This document shows positions 46,805 to 54,424 of a DNA stretch of 64,000 nucleotides, one piece after another; the first letter of the stretch is position 1; every line of letters begins with the position of its first letter. The stretch comes from Mammaliicoccus vitulinus (GTDB taxonomy: Bacteria > Bacillota > Bacilli > Staphylococcales > Staphylococcaceae): contig NZ_CP118974.1 in the NCBI RefSeq assembly GCF_029024305.1, positions 1,643,069-1,707,068 of the forward strand, written 5' to 3'. A program made the translations under genes and the position numbers. Under the pieces are notes generated by a model. It had not been told where the DNA came from. It worked only from the letters and a program-made list of their open reading frames with translations, and searched no databases.

Positions 46805-47101
46805 TCATTTATTCAATTTTAAGAAAATAATGTAAAATAAAACTAATATTGCAAAACCAACCACAAAAAGTAAAATCGATAAATAAAAATTATAGTCGTG
46901 TAACAATCCACTTGAAATAATAAAAATAGTTCCTAATACTAAACAAATTGAAAATAAATACGCTATTTTATTTTTATTTTCTGGTCGCACCTTTTCATGA
47001 TCGATTGATGCAATAATTTTTAAGTTTTTAGAGTATGCGACATATATTGCCAATAAAATAGATACTAAAAAGCAACTAATAGAGATTACTATATCAAACA
47101 T
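46805..47101 (-). CDS. DUF3784-like small membrane protein
   Basis: A 98 aa protein with three hydrophobic helices and a basic loop (NLKIIASIDHEKVRPENKNK) after the first. This order matches the DUF3784 pattern. ATG start after GGAGG. It stands alone between hairpins; function unknown. Confidence 0.62.
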   Translation of the reverse strand: MFDIVISISCFLVSILLAIYVAYSKNLKIIASIDHEKVRPENKNKIAYLFSICLVLGTIFIISSGLLHDYNFYLSILLFVVGFAILVLFYIIFLKLNK

Positions 47102-47227
47102 AATCAGTTAATCCTCCTTTTTACTGAATATACGTAGTTTTGCTTTATCCCTATATTATATACAATAAACATAAAATAACCCTACCTAGTTTCTACTAAG
47201 TAGAGTTTAATAATAGAAGTATTTATT

Positions 47228-47332
47228 TTAGTTATATGATATATCCTTTAATATAATACCCACATGTTCATCAATATAGTTAATCTTTTGTTGCAACTTT
47301 CCAATTTCGATTTCTTTATCTTTATTTAACAT
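47228..47332 (-). CDS. Possible 34 aa peptide
   Basis: Frame reading MLNKDKEIEIGKLQQKINYI then DEHVGIILKDISYN, mostly helical and charged. There is no clear ribosome site, and the terminator-like hairpin at 47342-47370 lies immediately upstream. Codon use is plausible. Possibly the end of a coiled-coil regulator; weak support. Confidence 0.3.
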   Translation of the reverse strand: MLNKDKEIEIGKLQQKINYIDEHVGIILKDISYN

Positions 47333-47341
47333 ATTAAAATT

Positions 47342-47371
47342 AAAGCACCCACAACTTAATGTAGGTGCTTT
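47342..47371. terminator. Terminator-like hairpin
   Basis: Stem AAAGCACCCACA (47343-47354) with TGTAGGTGCTTT (47360-47371), one mismatch. T/A-rich on both sides, so usable in either direction. Confidence 0.6.
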
Positions 47372-47434
47372 AATCAGGTTTAAGAATAGTTTGGTCTAAT
47401 TCAAATATAACAAGCTATTTCTTTATACAAAGAA

Positions 47435-47561
47435 ATCCCGTTGTACCATCGTTACGAATAACGAGATACAACGGGATATTGGTAATTTAGCGTCCTGGGA
47501 GGGATTCCCTAAACGCTATAACACCAATATTTATGTACATTTGGTGTAGTCCTGGTGTAGT
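47435..47561. other. Candidate attachment region (long hairpin, tRNA-end-like core, paired repeats)
   Basis: Within 127 bases: an 11-bp plus 6-bp nested hairpin (ATCCCGTTGTA at 47435-47445 with its complement at 47467-47477); a segment whose reverse complement GAATCCCTCCCAGGACGC looks like the T-arm and acceptor 3' end of a tRNA; an inverted pair TAGCGT/ACGCTA around it; ACACCAA/TTGGTGT inverted repeats; and a direct repeat TGGTGTAGT (47542-47550, 47553-47561). Core plus arm-like repeats at the end of a prophage suggest attL or attR. No complete tRNA is present. Confidence 0.4.
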
Positions 47562-47601
47562 AAATGATTTTCATCATAAAAAAGACCTCTCGCTTAGCCC
47601 C

Positions 47602-47631
47602 TTTACAAAACAGAACACTCGTTCGTATAAT
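47602..47631 (+). promoter_or_regulatory. LexA-box promoter of the YolD operon
   Basis: TTTACA (47602-47607), 18-base spacer, TATAAT (47626-47631). The spacer contains AGAAC-ACTC-GTTCG (47612-47625), one base from the Gram-positive LexA consensus CGAAC-N4-GTTCG, directly next to the -10. LexA would block polymerase until DNA damage. Confidence 0.82.
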
Positions 47632-47662
47632 GAAACTACTAATTATACGTGAGGTGTAAAAA

Positions 47663-48073
47663 ATGAAAATCATTAACCCTACTATGCCCGAACCATATAA
47701 GTATGAAACTGACTATCGTAAGATTCCTAAGGAGTATTTGAATACTAATATTCCGCAAGGTCGTAAGATGATTAAGTGGGCGCCATTTGCAACGATGCCA
47801 CAACAGTATGAAACGATTAGGCAGTATAAAGAAAATCAAAACAAAGTTGATAAGCCTGTATTTGATGAATTAGCGCTACGTGATTTAAATGATGTGTTAG
47901 CACAAAAGTTATTTTATGATCCACCAGCGACGATTAAATATTGGGATAACGGATATTATAAGACAATTGAATGTGAGATTAACAAGTTTGATAGTGAACG
48001 TAATAAGTTAGAAGTATTAGAGAATGGTGAGAAAGTAATATTGAGTATGGATTGTATTGTGGAGATAGAGTAA
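47663..48073 (+). CDS. YolD-like family protein
   Basis: A 136 aa protein. The conserved YolD motif region is RGRKMIKWAPFATMPQQYET in type (here GRKMIKWAPFATMPQQYE near residue 38), and the beta-rich C-terminal half has GYYKTIECEINKFDSERNKLEV. YolD proteins usually precede or accompany Y-family polymerase UmuC/UvrX and are SOS-induced. The LexA box fits. ATG after GTGAGGTG. No polymerase gene follows in this window. Confidence 0.88.
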   Translation: MKIINPTMPEPYKYETDYRKIPKEYLNTNIPQGRKMIKWAPFATMPQQYETIRQYKENQNKVDKPVFDELALRDLNDVLAQKLFYDPPATIKYWDNGYYKTIECEINKFDSERNKLEVLENGEKVILSMDCIVEIE

Positions 48074-48098
48074 TATTAATATAATGGAGGGGATATAA

Positions 48099-48371
48099 AT
48101 GAATCAAGAAATACACAATTATGATAAGGAAGTTGTAAAAGTAATTACTAATTCCATTTTCAAGGAAGAAATAACGAGTACACAAGTATTAAAAGACAGG
48201 GTCTATCAAAACGGACATGATGACAAAGATGTTTCTGATATTCTAAATGTTCTTCTGTATTCGGGTATAATTGATAGGCCTCGTTATGAGCTGAATGGAA
48301 AATTTAGAGAACACGACTTTATGGTTAATATGCATAAATTGAATGAAGTCGAACGTGAAGGACTAATATAA
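48099..48371 (+). CDS. Second gene of the SOS operon, unknown
   Basis: A 90 aa hydrophilic protein, predicted helical (VVKVITNSIFKEEITSTQVL; DDKDVSDILNVLLYSGIID). It could be a winged-helix-like fold, but I see no signature. ATG after GGAGGGG, 25 bases after the YolD gene with a terminator behind it, so it shares the SOS promoter. Confidence 0.7.
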   Translation: MNQEIHNYDKEVVKVITNSIFKEEITSTQVLKDRVYQNGHDDKDVSDILNVLLYSGIIDRPRYELNGKFREHDFMVNMHKLNEVEREGLI

Positions 48372-48376
48372 AAAAA

Positions 48377-48403
48377 AGCCCACCAATTAAGGTGGGTTTC
48401 TTT
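48377..48403 (+). terminator. Terminator after the YolD operon
   Basis: Stem AGCCCACC (48377-48384) with GGTGGGTT (48391-48398), then TCTTT. A-rich on the other flank, so it may also end the convergent membrane-protein gene. Confidence 0.75.
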
Positions 48404-48415
48404 ATGTTATTTATC

Positions 48416-49054
48416 TTATTGATTATCGACTGAATCATCAGATGATATGGGATTTTGTTTTTTATCATTCGTATCTATATATTCAATAAACTTAAACTTA
48501 ATACAAGTAGGTATTAATAGAACTGTAAAAATCAAACTAAAATAGACTATATATACACTTACCAGGGTTAAAGGATATAGAACAAAATTAGAAAAAGTTA
48601 TTGGTAAATTAACAATAAAATACCCTATAATCAATAAAAATATAGAAATCAAATTAAGTATACCTGATGCATAAAATCTATAAATTAAGATAGCAAAAAT
48701 TTCTACTTTGCTAAAAATTAATTTCTTGTTACTATTAGAAAACTCTTCTATACCTACTTTTGATATACGTTCAATATCCTCGGTTTTAAAAATCGATAAA
48801 ACTAAAGCTAGTGCTGATAGAGAAAAAGCAATCATCGTGATAAGTCCACCAATAAAAGTTAAAATCAACTCTGAAATCACAGATTTATATAATATAGAAT
48901 CTAATTGAAAAAAATAGTACATAATAAATATAGTGATCGCAGACAATAACAATGATATTAATGCTTCGATTGACCAAATCAACTCTTTTATTCTTTTTAA
49001 TAAGTATATATTCGGAGAGGTTTCAATAAAAATTTTATTCATTATATTTTTCAA
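48416..49054 (-). CDS. Multi-pass membrane protein, second gene of a RexAB-like cassette
   Basis: A 212 aa protein with four or five hydrophobic helices: two near residues 27-50 and 65-90, then two or three from about residue 118 to 185. The connecting loop (FKTEDIERISKVGIEEFSNS) is charged and the C-terminus is polar. Start is TTG at 49054 after AGAGGTG. It is 19 bases downstream of the 280 aa soluble gene, in one transcript. The layout (soluble sensor-like protein followed by membrane protein) recalls lambda RexA-RexB and other abortive systems. No family recognised. Confidence 0.7.
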   Translation of the reverse strand: MKNIMNKIFIETSPNIYLLKRIKELIWSIEALISLLLSAITIFIMYYFFQLDSILYKSVISELILTFIGGLITMIAFSLSALALVLSIFKTEDIERISKVGIEEFSNSNKKLIFSKVEIFAILIYRFYASGILNLISIFLLIIGYFIVNLPITFSNFVLYPLTLVSVYIVYFSLIFTVLLIPTCIKFKFIEYIDTNDKKQNPISSDDSVDNQ

Positions 49055-49073
49055 TTTAACACCTCTTTTTTCA

Positions 49074-49916
49074 TTATAAAATATTTTTATCTATTACTTC
49101 TGATGCGATTTCATTTGGAGAGTTTTTTATACTTTCGGGTATTTTATGTTTTTCTATTAATTCTTTGTTTTTTAAAGTATTTATTTCAAGTGGCATGCCA
49201 TCAATACCTTTTCCTTCTGCAACCATTTCACCATATCCTCTTTTCACAAAATTATATAGTCCCTTTACTAATTCTGATGATTTAACTAATGGTTTTCTGA
49301 TACTGGCTTTTAAAGAAAACTCCATTTCTGTCGCTTCAGTTTCTTCTAATTCTTCTGATATACTTTCAAGTCCTTTCCATAAATCCTTATCTGAATTTGG
49401 AGGAACTATCACAACTGATATCTTTTTCATAGTATTTATTTCTGCAAATTTTTTATCTAATTCTTTATTATCTAACTTTATTTGCAAATTAACTCGACCT
49501 ATTTGAGGACTACAAAGATAAATAAAATCAGCAAAAACTTTCAAGAAATGTTGTCTTGAGAATGCTTGTTTTGGAACAAATGCTATCATTTCCCTATGTA
49601 CAAAAAATGAAAAAGCTATATAGTCTGCTGGACTTTCTACTATTTGTTCTTTTAATTCATCATTTTTCTCATCATAAGTATTTTGAGTTTTACTTTTTTC
49701 AATTCTTAAAAACTTTCCATTTATTACAAAATCATTTGGATTTTTTTCAATGTCTACTATCTTATATCTTACGCCAGACATTTCATCTTCCATGACTCGA
49801 TTGGAATCAATGTCTATATACAGTTGATCTAAAAAGGTTTTTATTGTAGTTTCCCCTTTATAGACACTGTGGATTTTTTCATTTACATTTAATTTCGCTA
49901 AATATATATTTGCCAT
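49074..49916 (-). CDS. Soluble protein, first gene of a RexAB-like cassette
   Basis: A 280 aa protein without membrane segments. The N-terminal 150 residues are alpha/beta with GVRYKIVDIEKNPNDFVING and SPADYIAFSFFVHREMIAF, FSRQHFLKVFADFIYLCSPQ. A middle segment (KKISVVIVPPNSDKDLWKGL) follows, and the C-terminal 80 residues are helical and charged. The pattern is loosely like DUF4747-type phage and defence proteins, but this is a guess. It has its own promoter with a palindrome around the -10. ATG start; AAGAGG upstream. Length equals that of lambda RexA (about 279 aa), which is suggestive only. Confidence 0.7.
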   Translation of the reverse strand: MANIYLAKLNVNEKIHSVYKGETTIKTFLDQLYIDIDSNRVMEDEMSGVRYKIVDIEKNPNDFVINGKFLRIEKSKTQNTYDEKNDELKEQIVESPADYIAFSFFVHREMIAFVPKQAFSRQHFLKVFADFIYLCSPQIGRVNLQIKLDNKELDKKFAEINTMKKISVVIVPPNSDKDLWKGLESISEELEETEATEMEFSLKASIRKPLVKSSELVKGLYNFVKRGYGEMVAEGKGIDGMPLEINTLKNKELIEKHKIPESIKNSPNEIASEVIDKNIL

Positions 49917-49933
49917 TTCCCCAAACCTCTTTC

Positions 49934-49969
49934 ATTGTGTATTTAACAATATTATACATTTTACACAAT
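49934..49969 (-). promoter_or_regulatory. Promoter of the two-gene cassette with flanking palindrome
   Basis: On the minus strand a TATAAT -10 (49951-49956) lies between the two perfect 8-bp halves of an inverted repeat: ATTGTGTA (49934-49941) and TACACAAT (49962-49969). A weak TTCAAC -35 is upstream. The arrangement suggests a repressor site, possibly autoregulatory. Confidence 0.65.
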
Positions 49970-50008
49970 AAAGTTGAAAGAGTTAATTTATAAAAAGTGC
50001 AACTAACA

Positions 50009-50040
50009 TCAGGGAAGGACATTAGTTGCTAATACACACT
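50009..50040 (-). terminator. Terminator upstream of the cassette promoter
   Basis: Stem GCAACTAA (50009-50016) with TTAGTTGC (50030-50037) followed on the minus strand by ACTTTTTAT. It would shield the cassette from read-through out of the late lysis operon. Confidence 0.65.
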
Positions 50041-50543
50041 TATATTATACCACATATTAAGAGTTGATACTATTAGTAGATACTAATTATAGGCAAAAAT
50101 ATAACCCCATCACTATTGTGACAGGGTAAGGTAACAGGTGTTTAATATGATACTCAAGCATAACAAAAGTGCTTATATATAGTAATAATACACTTTTAGT
50201 ATTTAATCAAATAATAACACCCCGCTTTTTAGCGAGGTGCCAAAATCACTTAAGGGTGTTTAATACATGAAAATGCATCAAGATCTATAAAACAGGGGTA
50301 TCTTGACATTAACTTATTACCCCTTACTTTTTTATCATAAACATAAAAATACCCCACTTAATAAAAAGTAGGGTCGCCGTCATATTGTGTTTAATATGTC
50401 TTTCTGAATAATAACATATAATTTGTGAAAGGCATAAAAAATAACCATACCTAGTATACGCTAAGTAGGTTTTTTTCTTTAGTCATTATAAATATATTTT
50501 TACATTAAAATTATTTTTAAAGATTAGAACTTGCACGAGATTG
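50041..50543. repeat. Gene-poor spacer with a series of hairpins and a GTGTTTAATATG repeat
   Basis: Holds four hairpins (ACCCCATCACTATTGTGACAG at 50104; CACCCCGC..GCGAGGTG at 50219-50240; ACCCCACT..AGTAGGGT at 50351-50374; ACCATACCTAG..CTAAGTAGGT at 50444-50470). Three copies of GTGTTTAATAYATG or a close form follow three of them (50147, 50265, 50385). No convincing gene; short frames of 19 aa or less were not called. The hairpins may be stacked terminators left by loss and gain of small genes. Confidence 0.55.
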
Positions 50544-51347
50544 TTACGGATTATTATTAAATGCTCCATCTACACCTAACTCTTTCATTTCTTTAACTTC
50601 ATCTTGATTATTTAATGTAAAGACATGAACTTTCAACCCATTTTCATGACATTTTTTTACTAAATCTTTATTTACAACCTCTTTATTAAATCCCAAACCA
50701 TATGCGTATTTGGATAAATTTTTTAATTCTTTATCGTTTAAGCTTTTTACTACTTTATCGTCTACTAACTGGATTAACGGAATATTTTCATTTAATTTAT
50801 GTATATTTTTCAAACTTGTTTCAGAAAATGATTGAATGATTAGTTTTCCATTATCTAAATCATTTTCTTTTAAGATAGTGTTATCTTCTAAATCTTTTAT
50901 TAGTTTTTCATCCATACCCGGATACATATCGGGTTTTTTAGTTTCAATATAGAAGTTTGTTTTCTTTTTATATTTGCTTAATACGTCATTTAATTCTGGT
51001 ACTTTCTCACCCTTATATTTCTTATCAAACCATGATCCAGAATCGAGTTTTTTTATATCTTTCAATGTTTTATCTTTAACCATTCCTGTACCGTTTGTAG
51101 TTCTATCCACTTTGCTATCATGCATCGCTACTAGTTTATTATCTTTAGTCATTTGTAAATCAAGTTCTGTATAATCAGCTTTTTGTTTTATCGCTTTGTC
51201 GTATGCAGCATATGTATGCTCTGGAGTACTGCCACTTGCACCTCTATGTGCTATATTTATATAGTCTTTTTCTAATACACTTTCTTTACTATTACAACCA
51301 ACTAATGCTATACAACTTATTAAGCTTACTACTATGATTCTATTCAA
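50544..51347 (-). CDS. Lipoprotein glycerophosphodiester phosphodiesterase
   Basis: GDPD-family enzyme that hydrolyses glycerophosphodiesters to glycerol-3-phosphate. Signal peptide with lipobox LVGC (Cys about residue 18 from the TTG start), so it is membrane-anchored outside. The TIM-barrel motifs are intact: NIAHRGASGSTPEHT with HR and the glutamate, TELDLQMTKDNKLVAMHD with E-x-D-x...HD, FYIETKKP, then LKVHVFTLN near the end. Start chosen: TTG at 51347, nine bases after GAGG; an ATG at 51368 lacks a good site. It sits between endolysin and cassette, a moron position. It may act on glycerol-phosphate teichoic acid. Confidence 0.88.
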   Translation of the reverse strand: MNRIIVVSLISCIALVGCNSKESVLEKDYINIAHRGASGSTPEHTYAAYDKAIKQKADYTELDLQMTKDNKLVAMHDSKVDRTTNGTGMVKDKTLKDIKKLDSGSWFDKKYKGEKVPELNDVLSKYKKKTNFYIETKKPDMYPGMDEKLIKDLEDNTILKENDLDNGKLIIQSFSETSLKNIHKLNENIPLIQLVDDKVVKSLNDKELKNLSKYAYGLGFNKEVVNKDLVKKCHENGLKVHVFTLNNQDEVKEMKELGVDGAFNNNP

Positions 51348-51411
51348 CTTTAAAAACCTCGCTCGCATTTTAGTATTCTTCGCTATATTATCATAAATAA
51401 TACAAAAAATA

Positions 51412-51439
51412 ACCCTAGCCTATTCCAGTAAGCTAGGGT
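51412..51439. terminator. Hairpin between endolysin and GDPD gene
   Basis: Perfect 8-bp stem ACCCTAGC (51412-51419) with GCTAGGGT (51432-51439), A-rich on the left and T-poor on the right; better as a minus-strand terminator. It belongs to the same hairpin family as 47169 and 50444. Confidence 0.6.
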
Positions 51440-51546
51440 AAATAATAGTGTTGTAAAATTATGGAGATAATTTTAGTGAGCATAGTTAGCCTATAAACAT
51501 CGTATCATTATCAGACTATTCTTTCAATAATTTTTAGGTCTAATAT

Positions 51547-52962
51547 TTATGAGAAAGTCCCCCATGCTGCACCGACGATGTGATTCGGTGGCGTACCTTT
51601 AGCTGTTCTTACTGGCAAGTAGTATCTTACACCTTTGAATGTGTAACCAATCCATACATGACCATCTTGAATACAAACTTCGTCATAAGGTGTGTACCCT
51701 TTCGGTTGAAACCAATAACCTTCTGGTGCAGTTAAGAATGGTGAACCTACACGCGCTAGTATTGGACTTCCGCCACAAGTGAATGTTGCAGATTCTTTCA
51801 TCCACCATGTACCGTATTGATTCTTCTGCCATTTGCCAGTTGATACATTTGGTTTACTTGGTTTAGGTTTACTTAGTTTAACAGTTGTACCTATCAGTAT
51901 ATTGCCATTATAATATGCTTTAATTTGGCTAATGAAATAATCTTTAGTTTTATTCACAACAGATTGTGGCGCTCTATCGCTAGACGCATAGCCAGCATGT
52001 AATTTCATTGATCTATGTGGGCATTCTGTTGGCGCAAACTCATTATGAAGTCTAACTGTATTTCTATCGACTGGCAGTCCCCATTTCTTCAACATTCTCG
52101 CTGCCTCTTGAAATGCTGATTGTTCACTTGCTAAGAAGTCTTTATCACTTGCTGACATTGATTGACATACTTCAATGCCATAATAATTAGTATTGCCATC
52201 ATTATTAGCTGTATGCCATGCTGTACGCCCTTCTGCGAGTGCTTGCCATACTGTATTACCACTAATGTAACTATGCGCTATGCCGTTCTCTAATCGACTT
52301 AATGGTGCGTTTACTAAACTGTCGAGATATTGCATAGCTGATAAACTTCCAGCATCATTGTGGATAACTACACCTTTAGGTTTATAACCACGTTTAGGCA
52401 ATTTATAACCCGTTACTTCATCACGATTGTATTTTAAAGTTTTGGTTTTAGTTTTACTTGGTTTTTTAGCAGTTGCAGTTTTATGAATTTCTGTTTTGAA
52501 GTTTGGTCGGATAAACCACATCTTAGTATCATAAGTATGATTACGTTTAGTAACTGTTTCAGTACCTTTGCCACCTTGTTCAATTCCGTCAGTCCAGCCA
52601 TAGCCTAACCAATTCTGTTCCAATACTGTAATTGTGTTCAATGTAGCATTAATTACCCATGAGACATGACCATAACCTTGACCATAGTTAGCGTTAAATA
52701 TAACCATATCTCCTGGTTGTGCTAAAAAATCTGGTGTATTTTCATATACAGTAGCTTCTTTTTTGAAATACTGTTTATTCTCTTTATTGAATGGTATATC
52801 GATAGCACCGTCGCCTTTTAAACCATGACCAAATAATTGTTGCCAACCTATATTAGCATAGTCAAAACATTGGAAACCATACCAACCGTCAAAGTCATAT
52901 TGTTTCCCAATTGTACCGTTTAAAAATTTCACAAATTCATTCTTCGTTAATTTCGCAGTCAT
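51547..52962 (-). CDS. Phage endolysin: CHAP, amidase-2 and SH3b domains
   Basis: A 471 aa peptidoglycan hydrolase. Residues 1-140 form a CHAP endopeptidase (catalytic Cys in YGFQCFDYANIGWQQ, His in GHVSWVINA). Residues 190-340 form an N-acetylmuramoyl-L-alanine amidase of the amidase-2 type (GVVIHNDAG, AWHTANNDGN, HNEFAPTECPH zinc and active-site residues). The C-terminal 95 residues are an SH3b wall-binding domain (YGTWWMKESATFTC to HIVGAAWGTF). This is the classical staphylococcal layout. ATG at 52962 after AGGAGTG; the frame opening at 52971 lies in that site. Confidence 0.95.
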   Translation of the reverse strand: MTAKLTKNEFVKFLNGTIGKQYDFDGWYGFQCFDYANIGWQQLFGHGLKGDGAIDIPFNKENKQYFKKEATVYENTPDFLAQPGDMVIFNANYGQGYGHVSWVINATLNTITVLEQNWLGYGWTDGIEQGGKGTETVTKRNHTYDTKMWFIRPNFKTEIHKTATAKKPSKTKTKTLKYNRDEVTGYKLPKRGYKPKGVVIHNDAGSLSAMQYLDSLVNAPLSRLENGIAHSYISGNTVWQALAEGRTAWHTANNDGNTNYYGIEVCQSMSASDKDFLASEQSAFQEAARMLKKWGLPVDRNTVRLHNEFAPTECPHRSMKLHAGYASSDRAPQSVVNKTKDYFISQIKAYYNGNILIGTTVKLSKPKPSKPNVSTGKWQKNQYGTWWMKESATFTCGGSPILARVGSPFLTAPEGYWFQPKGYTPYDEVCIQDGHVWIGYTFKGVRYYLPVRTAKGTPPNHIVGAAWGTFS

Positions 52963-53012
52963 TAATAACACTCCTTTTATTGTATTAAAAAAGCCGACTA
53001 TTTAGCCGACTC

Positions 53013-53264
53013 TCATTTCATACCTTTTTGTTTCAACATTTCTTCTTGTTTCTTAGCTTTATCAGTTACAATAAACGTATTCTTATATACGCCATAGAAC
53101 GTTAACGCGATTGGTATGCCTGTGTTAAGCACGTTTACCCACGCGTCAACCTTTTGTGGATTAATCCATTCAGCGCTTATACCTGATGCGTTTAACGCTA
53201 GATATAAAGCACCTAGAAAACCACCGACTAATGCGATGAACTGTTTCGTTTTATCTTTATTCAT
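53013..53264 (-). CDS. Phage holin (SPP1-type)
   Basis: An 83 aa protein with two hydrophobic segments (FIALVGGFLGALYLALNASG and a second VNVLNTGIPIALTFYGVYKN) and a basic C-terminus KKQEEMLKQKGMK. It sits immediately upstream of the endolysin. It opens the membrane for endolysin release. ATG at 53264 after AAGGAGG. Confidence 0.9.
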   Translation of the reverse strand: MNKDKTKQFIALVGGFLGALYLALNASGISAEWINPQKVDAWVNVLNTGIPIALTFYGVYKNTFIVTDKAKKQEEMLKQKGMK

Positions 53265-53706
53265 TGTTATCCTCCTTCTCGTAATCATTCAAACTACCTT
53301 TTGATTTCATTTTCATTTTTAATTTATCCGTCTTATGTTTTTCATGTTCGTTACTCACCCTAAACACAAATTGAAAATTCTTAAAACCGACTAATGTATA
53401 TAGTGCCAATCCGATATTTGGATAAGTAAATAAATATGTTACCGCTATAAGTGTGAAGAATAAACCACTTAACACGTTCACAAACATGATGACAATATGA
53501 TGTTGCCAAATCATACTTACCACATAAAATAACGTGATGGATAACCCAAACAACATCCAAGCTTTTTGACTCGGTATTACTTGTAAAAACGCTCTATATA
53601 GATCTGAATTTGGCTCTCCAAACAAATTTTCTGAATAATAAAGTGTTATAAAGAAATAAGCGCCATATAGTGCACCGATTTGTTCTCCAGTTCCTAACTT
53701 TCTCAT
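53257..53706 (-). CDS. Phage membrane protein upstream of the holin
   Basis: A 149 aa protein with four hydrophobic helices up to about residue 108 and a very basic C-terminal tail (HKTDKLKMKMKSKGS). Overlaps the holin start by eight bases. No signature recognised; proteins in this slot are usually late accessory proteins. Confidence 0.7.
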   Translation of the reverse strand: MRKLGTGEQIGALYGAYFFITLYYSENLFGEPNSDLYRAFLQVIPSQKAWMLFGLSITLFYVVSMIWQHHIVIMFVNVLSGLFFTLIAVTYLFTYPNIGLALYTLVGFKNFQFVFRVSNEHEKHKTDKLKMKMKSKGSLNDYEKEDNNE

Positions 53707-53715
53707 TTAAATCAC

Positions 53716-54039
53716 CTACCATATGCCTAACTGTTTAAGCACAAAGCCGAAAATTGAAGTGACGGCTGTTCCTATGCTTCCAGAAAGGAGTATATTTTTT
53801 ACTGTCTTGCGGGTGTCCTTTTGCGATTCTAATATTTCTTCTAACTTATCATCAATTTTTTCTACATCATCAATGACATCTTTCAAAACATTTTTCAAAC
53901 CCTTTTCATCATCATTTAGAGTTCTATCTATTTCATCTAATTTCCGTTTGAGATTTCTCAAGTTTCTATCTACATCTTTGATTACTAATCTAAGTTTAGT
54001 AGGGTCTTGTAAATCTTCATTAGTTAGGTCATCTATCAC
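53716..54039 (-). CDS. Coiled-coil phage protein with C-terminal membrane helix (XhlA/DUF2951-like)
   Basis: A 107 aa protein with a continuous charged coiled coil (RNLRNLKRKLDEIDRTLNDD to LEEILESQKDTRK) and a C-terminal hydrophobic helix (GSIGTAVTSIFGFVLKQLGIW; core TAVTSIFGFVLKQ). This is the layout of XhlA-type lysis helpers and the DUF2951 proteins of S. aureus phages. ATG after GAGGGTG. Confidence 0.75.
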   Translation of the reverse strand: MIDDLTNEDLQDPTKLRLVIKDVDRNLRNLKRKLDEIDRTLNDDEKGLKNVLKDVIDDVEKIDDKLEEILESQKDTRKTVKNILLSGSIGTAVTSIFGFVLKQLGIW

Positions 54040-54105
54040 CTCGACACCCTCCTTAATTTATTTATCTATATAAAAAGACACTGAAATTAATCAGTGCCTT
54101 GTGAT

Positions 54106-54387
54106 TTATGCTTGTGTCTCTTCTGCAAGTTCAGTACCATTATCTTGCTTTTTAACACGCGTAATTGTTTCTTCAACGTAATAAGTGAATGTATTATTAC
54201 CAAAGATAGTTGCTAATGTGTTTTGTACTGTACATGAAGTTTTTGCGTCTTCCTCACTTGAAAACTTGTGAGCAGATTGAGGTGTGCCACCTCTATTAAA
54301 ACCATTACCATAATTTTTGATCAAACAAGACTCTTGACTATTACTATCACGCTCTACTAAAAAATATTGTTTAATATTCATTTCCAT
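54106..54387 (-). CDS. Small phage protein (DUF2483-like position)
   Basis: A 93 aa soluble protein (MEMNIKQYFLVERDSNSQES; Gly/Asn-rich centre). ATG at 54387 after GGAGTG. Located between tail fibre and lysis genes, where staphylococcal phages carry small proteins of unknown role. I cannot assign a family with confidence. Confidence 0.65.
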   Translation of the reverse strand: MEMNIKQYFLVERDSNSQESCLIKNYGNGFNRGGTPQSAHKFSSEEDAKTSCTVQNTLATIFGNNTFTYYVEETITRVKKQDNGTELAEETQA

Positions 54388-54424
54388 TTAAAACACTCCT
54401 TTAATTTTTTATATAAAAAACACC

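Noticed and set aside
50327-50383. 19 aa hydrophobic frame (MTATLLFIKWGIFMFMIKK) as a type I toxin
   Set aside because: No ribosome site, it overlaps a terminator-like hairpin, and it does not resemble Fst or PepA toxins.
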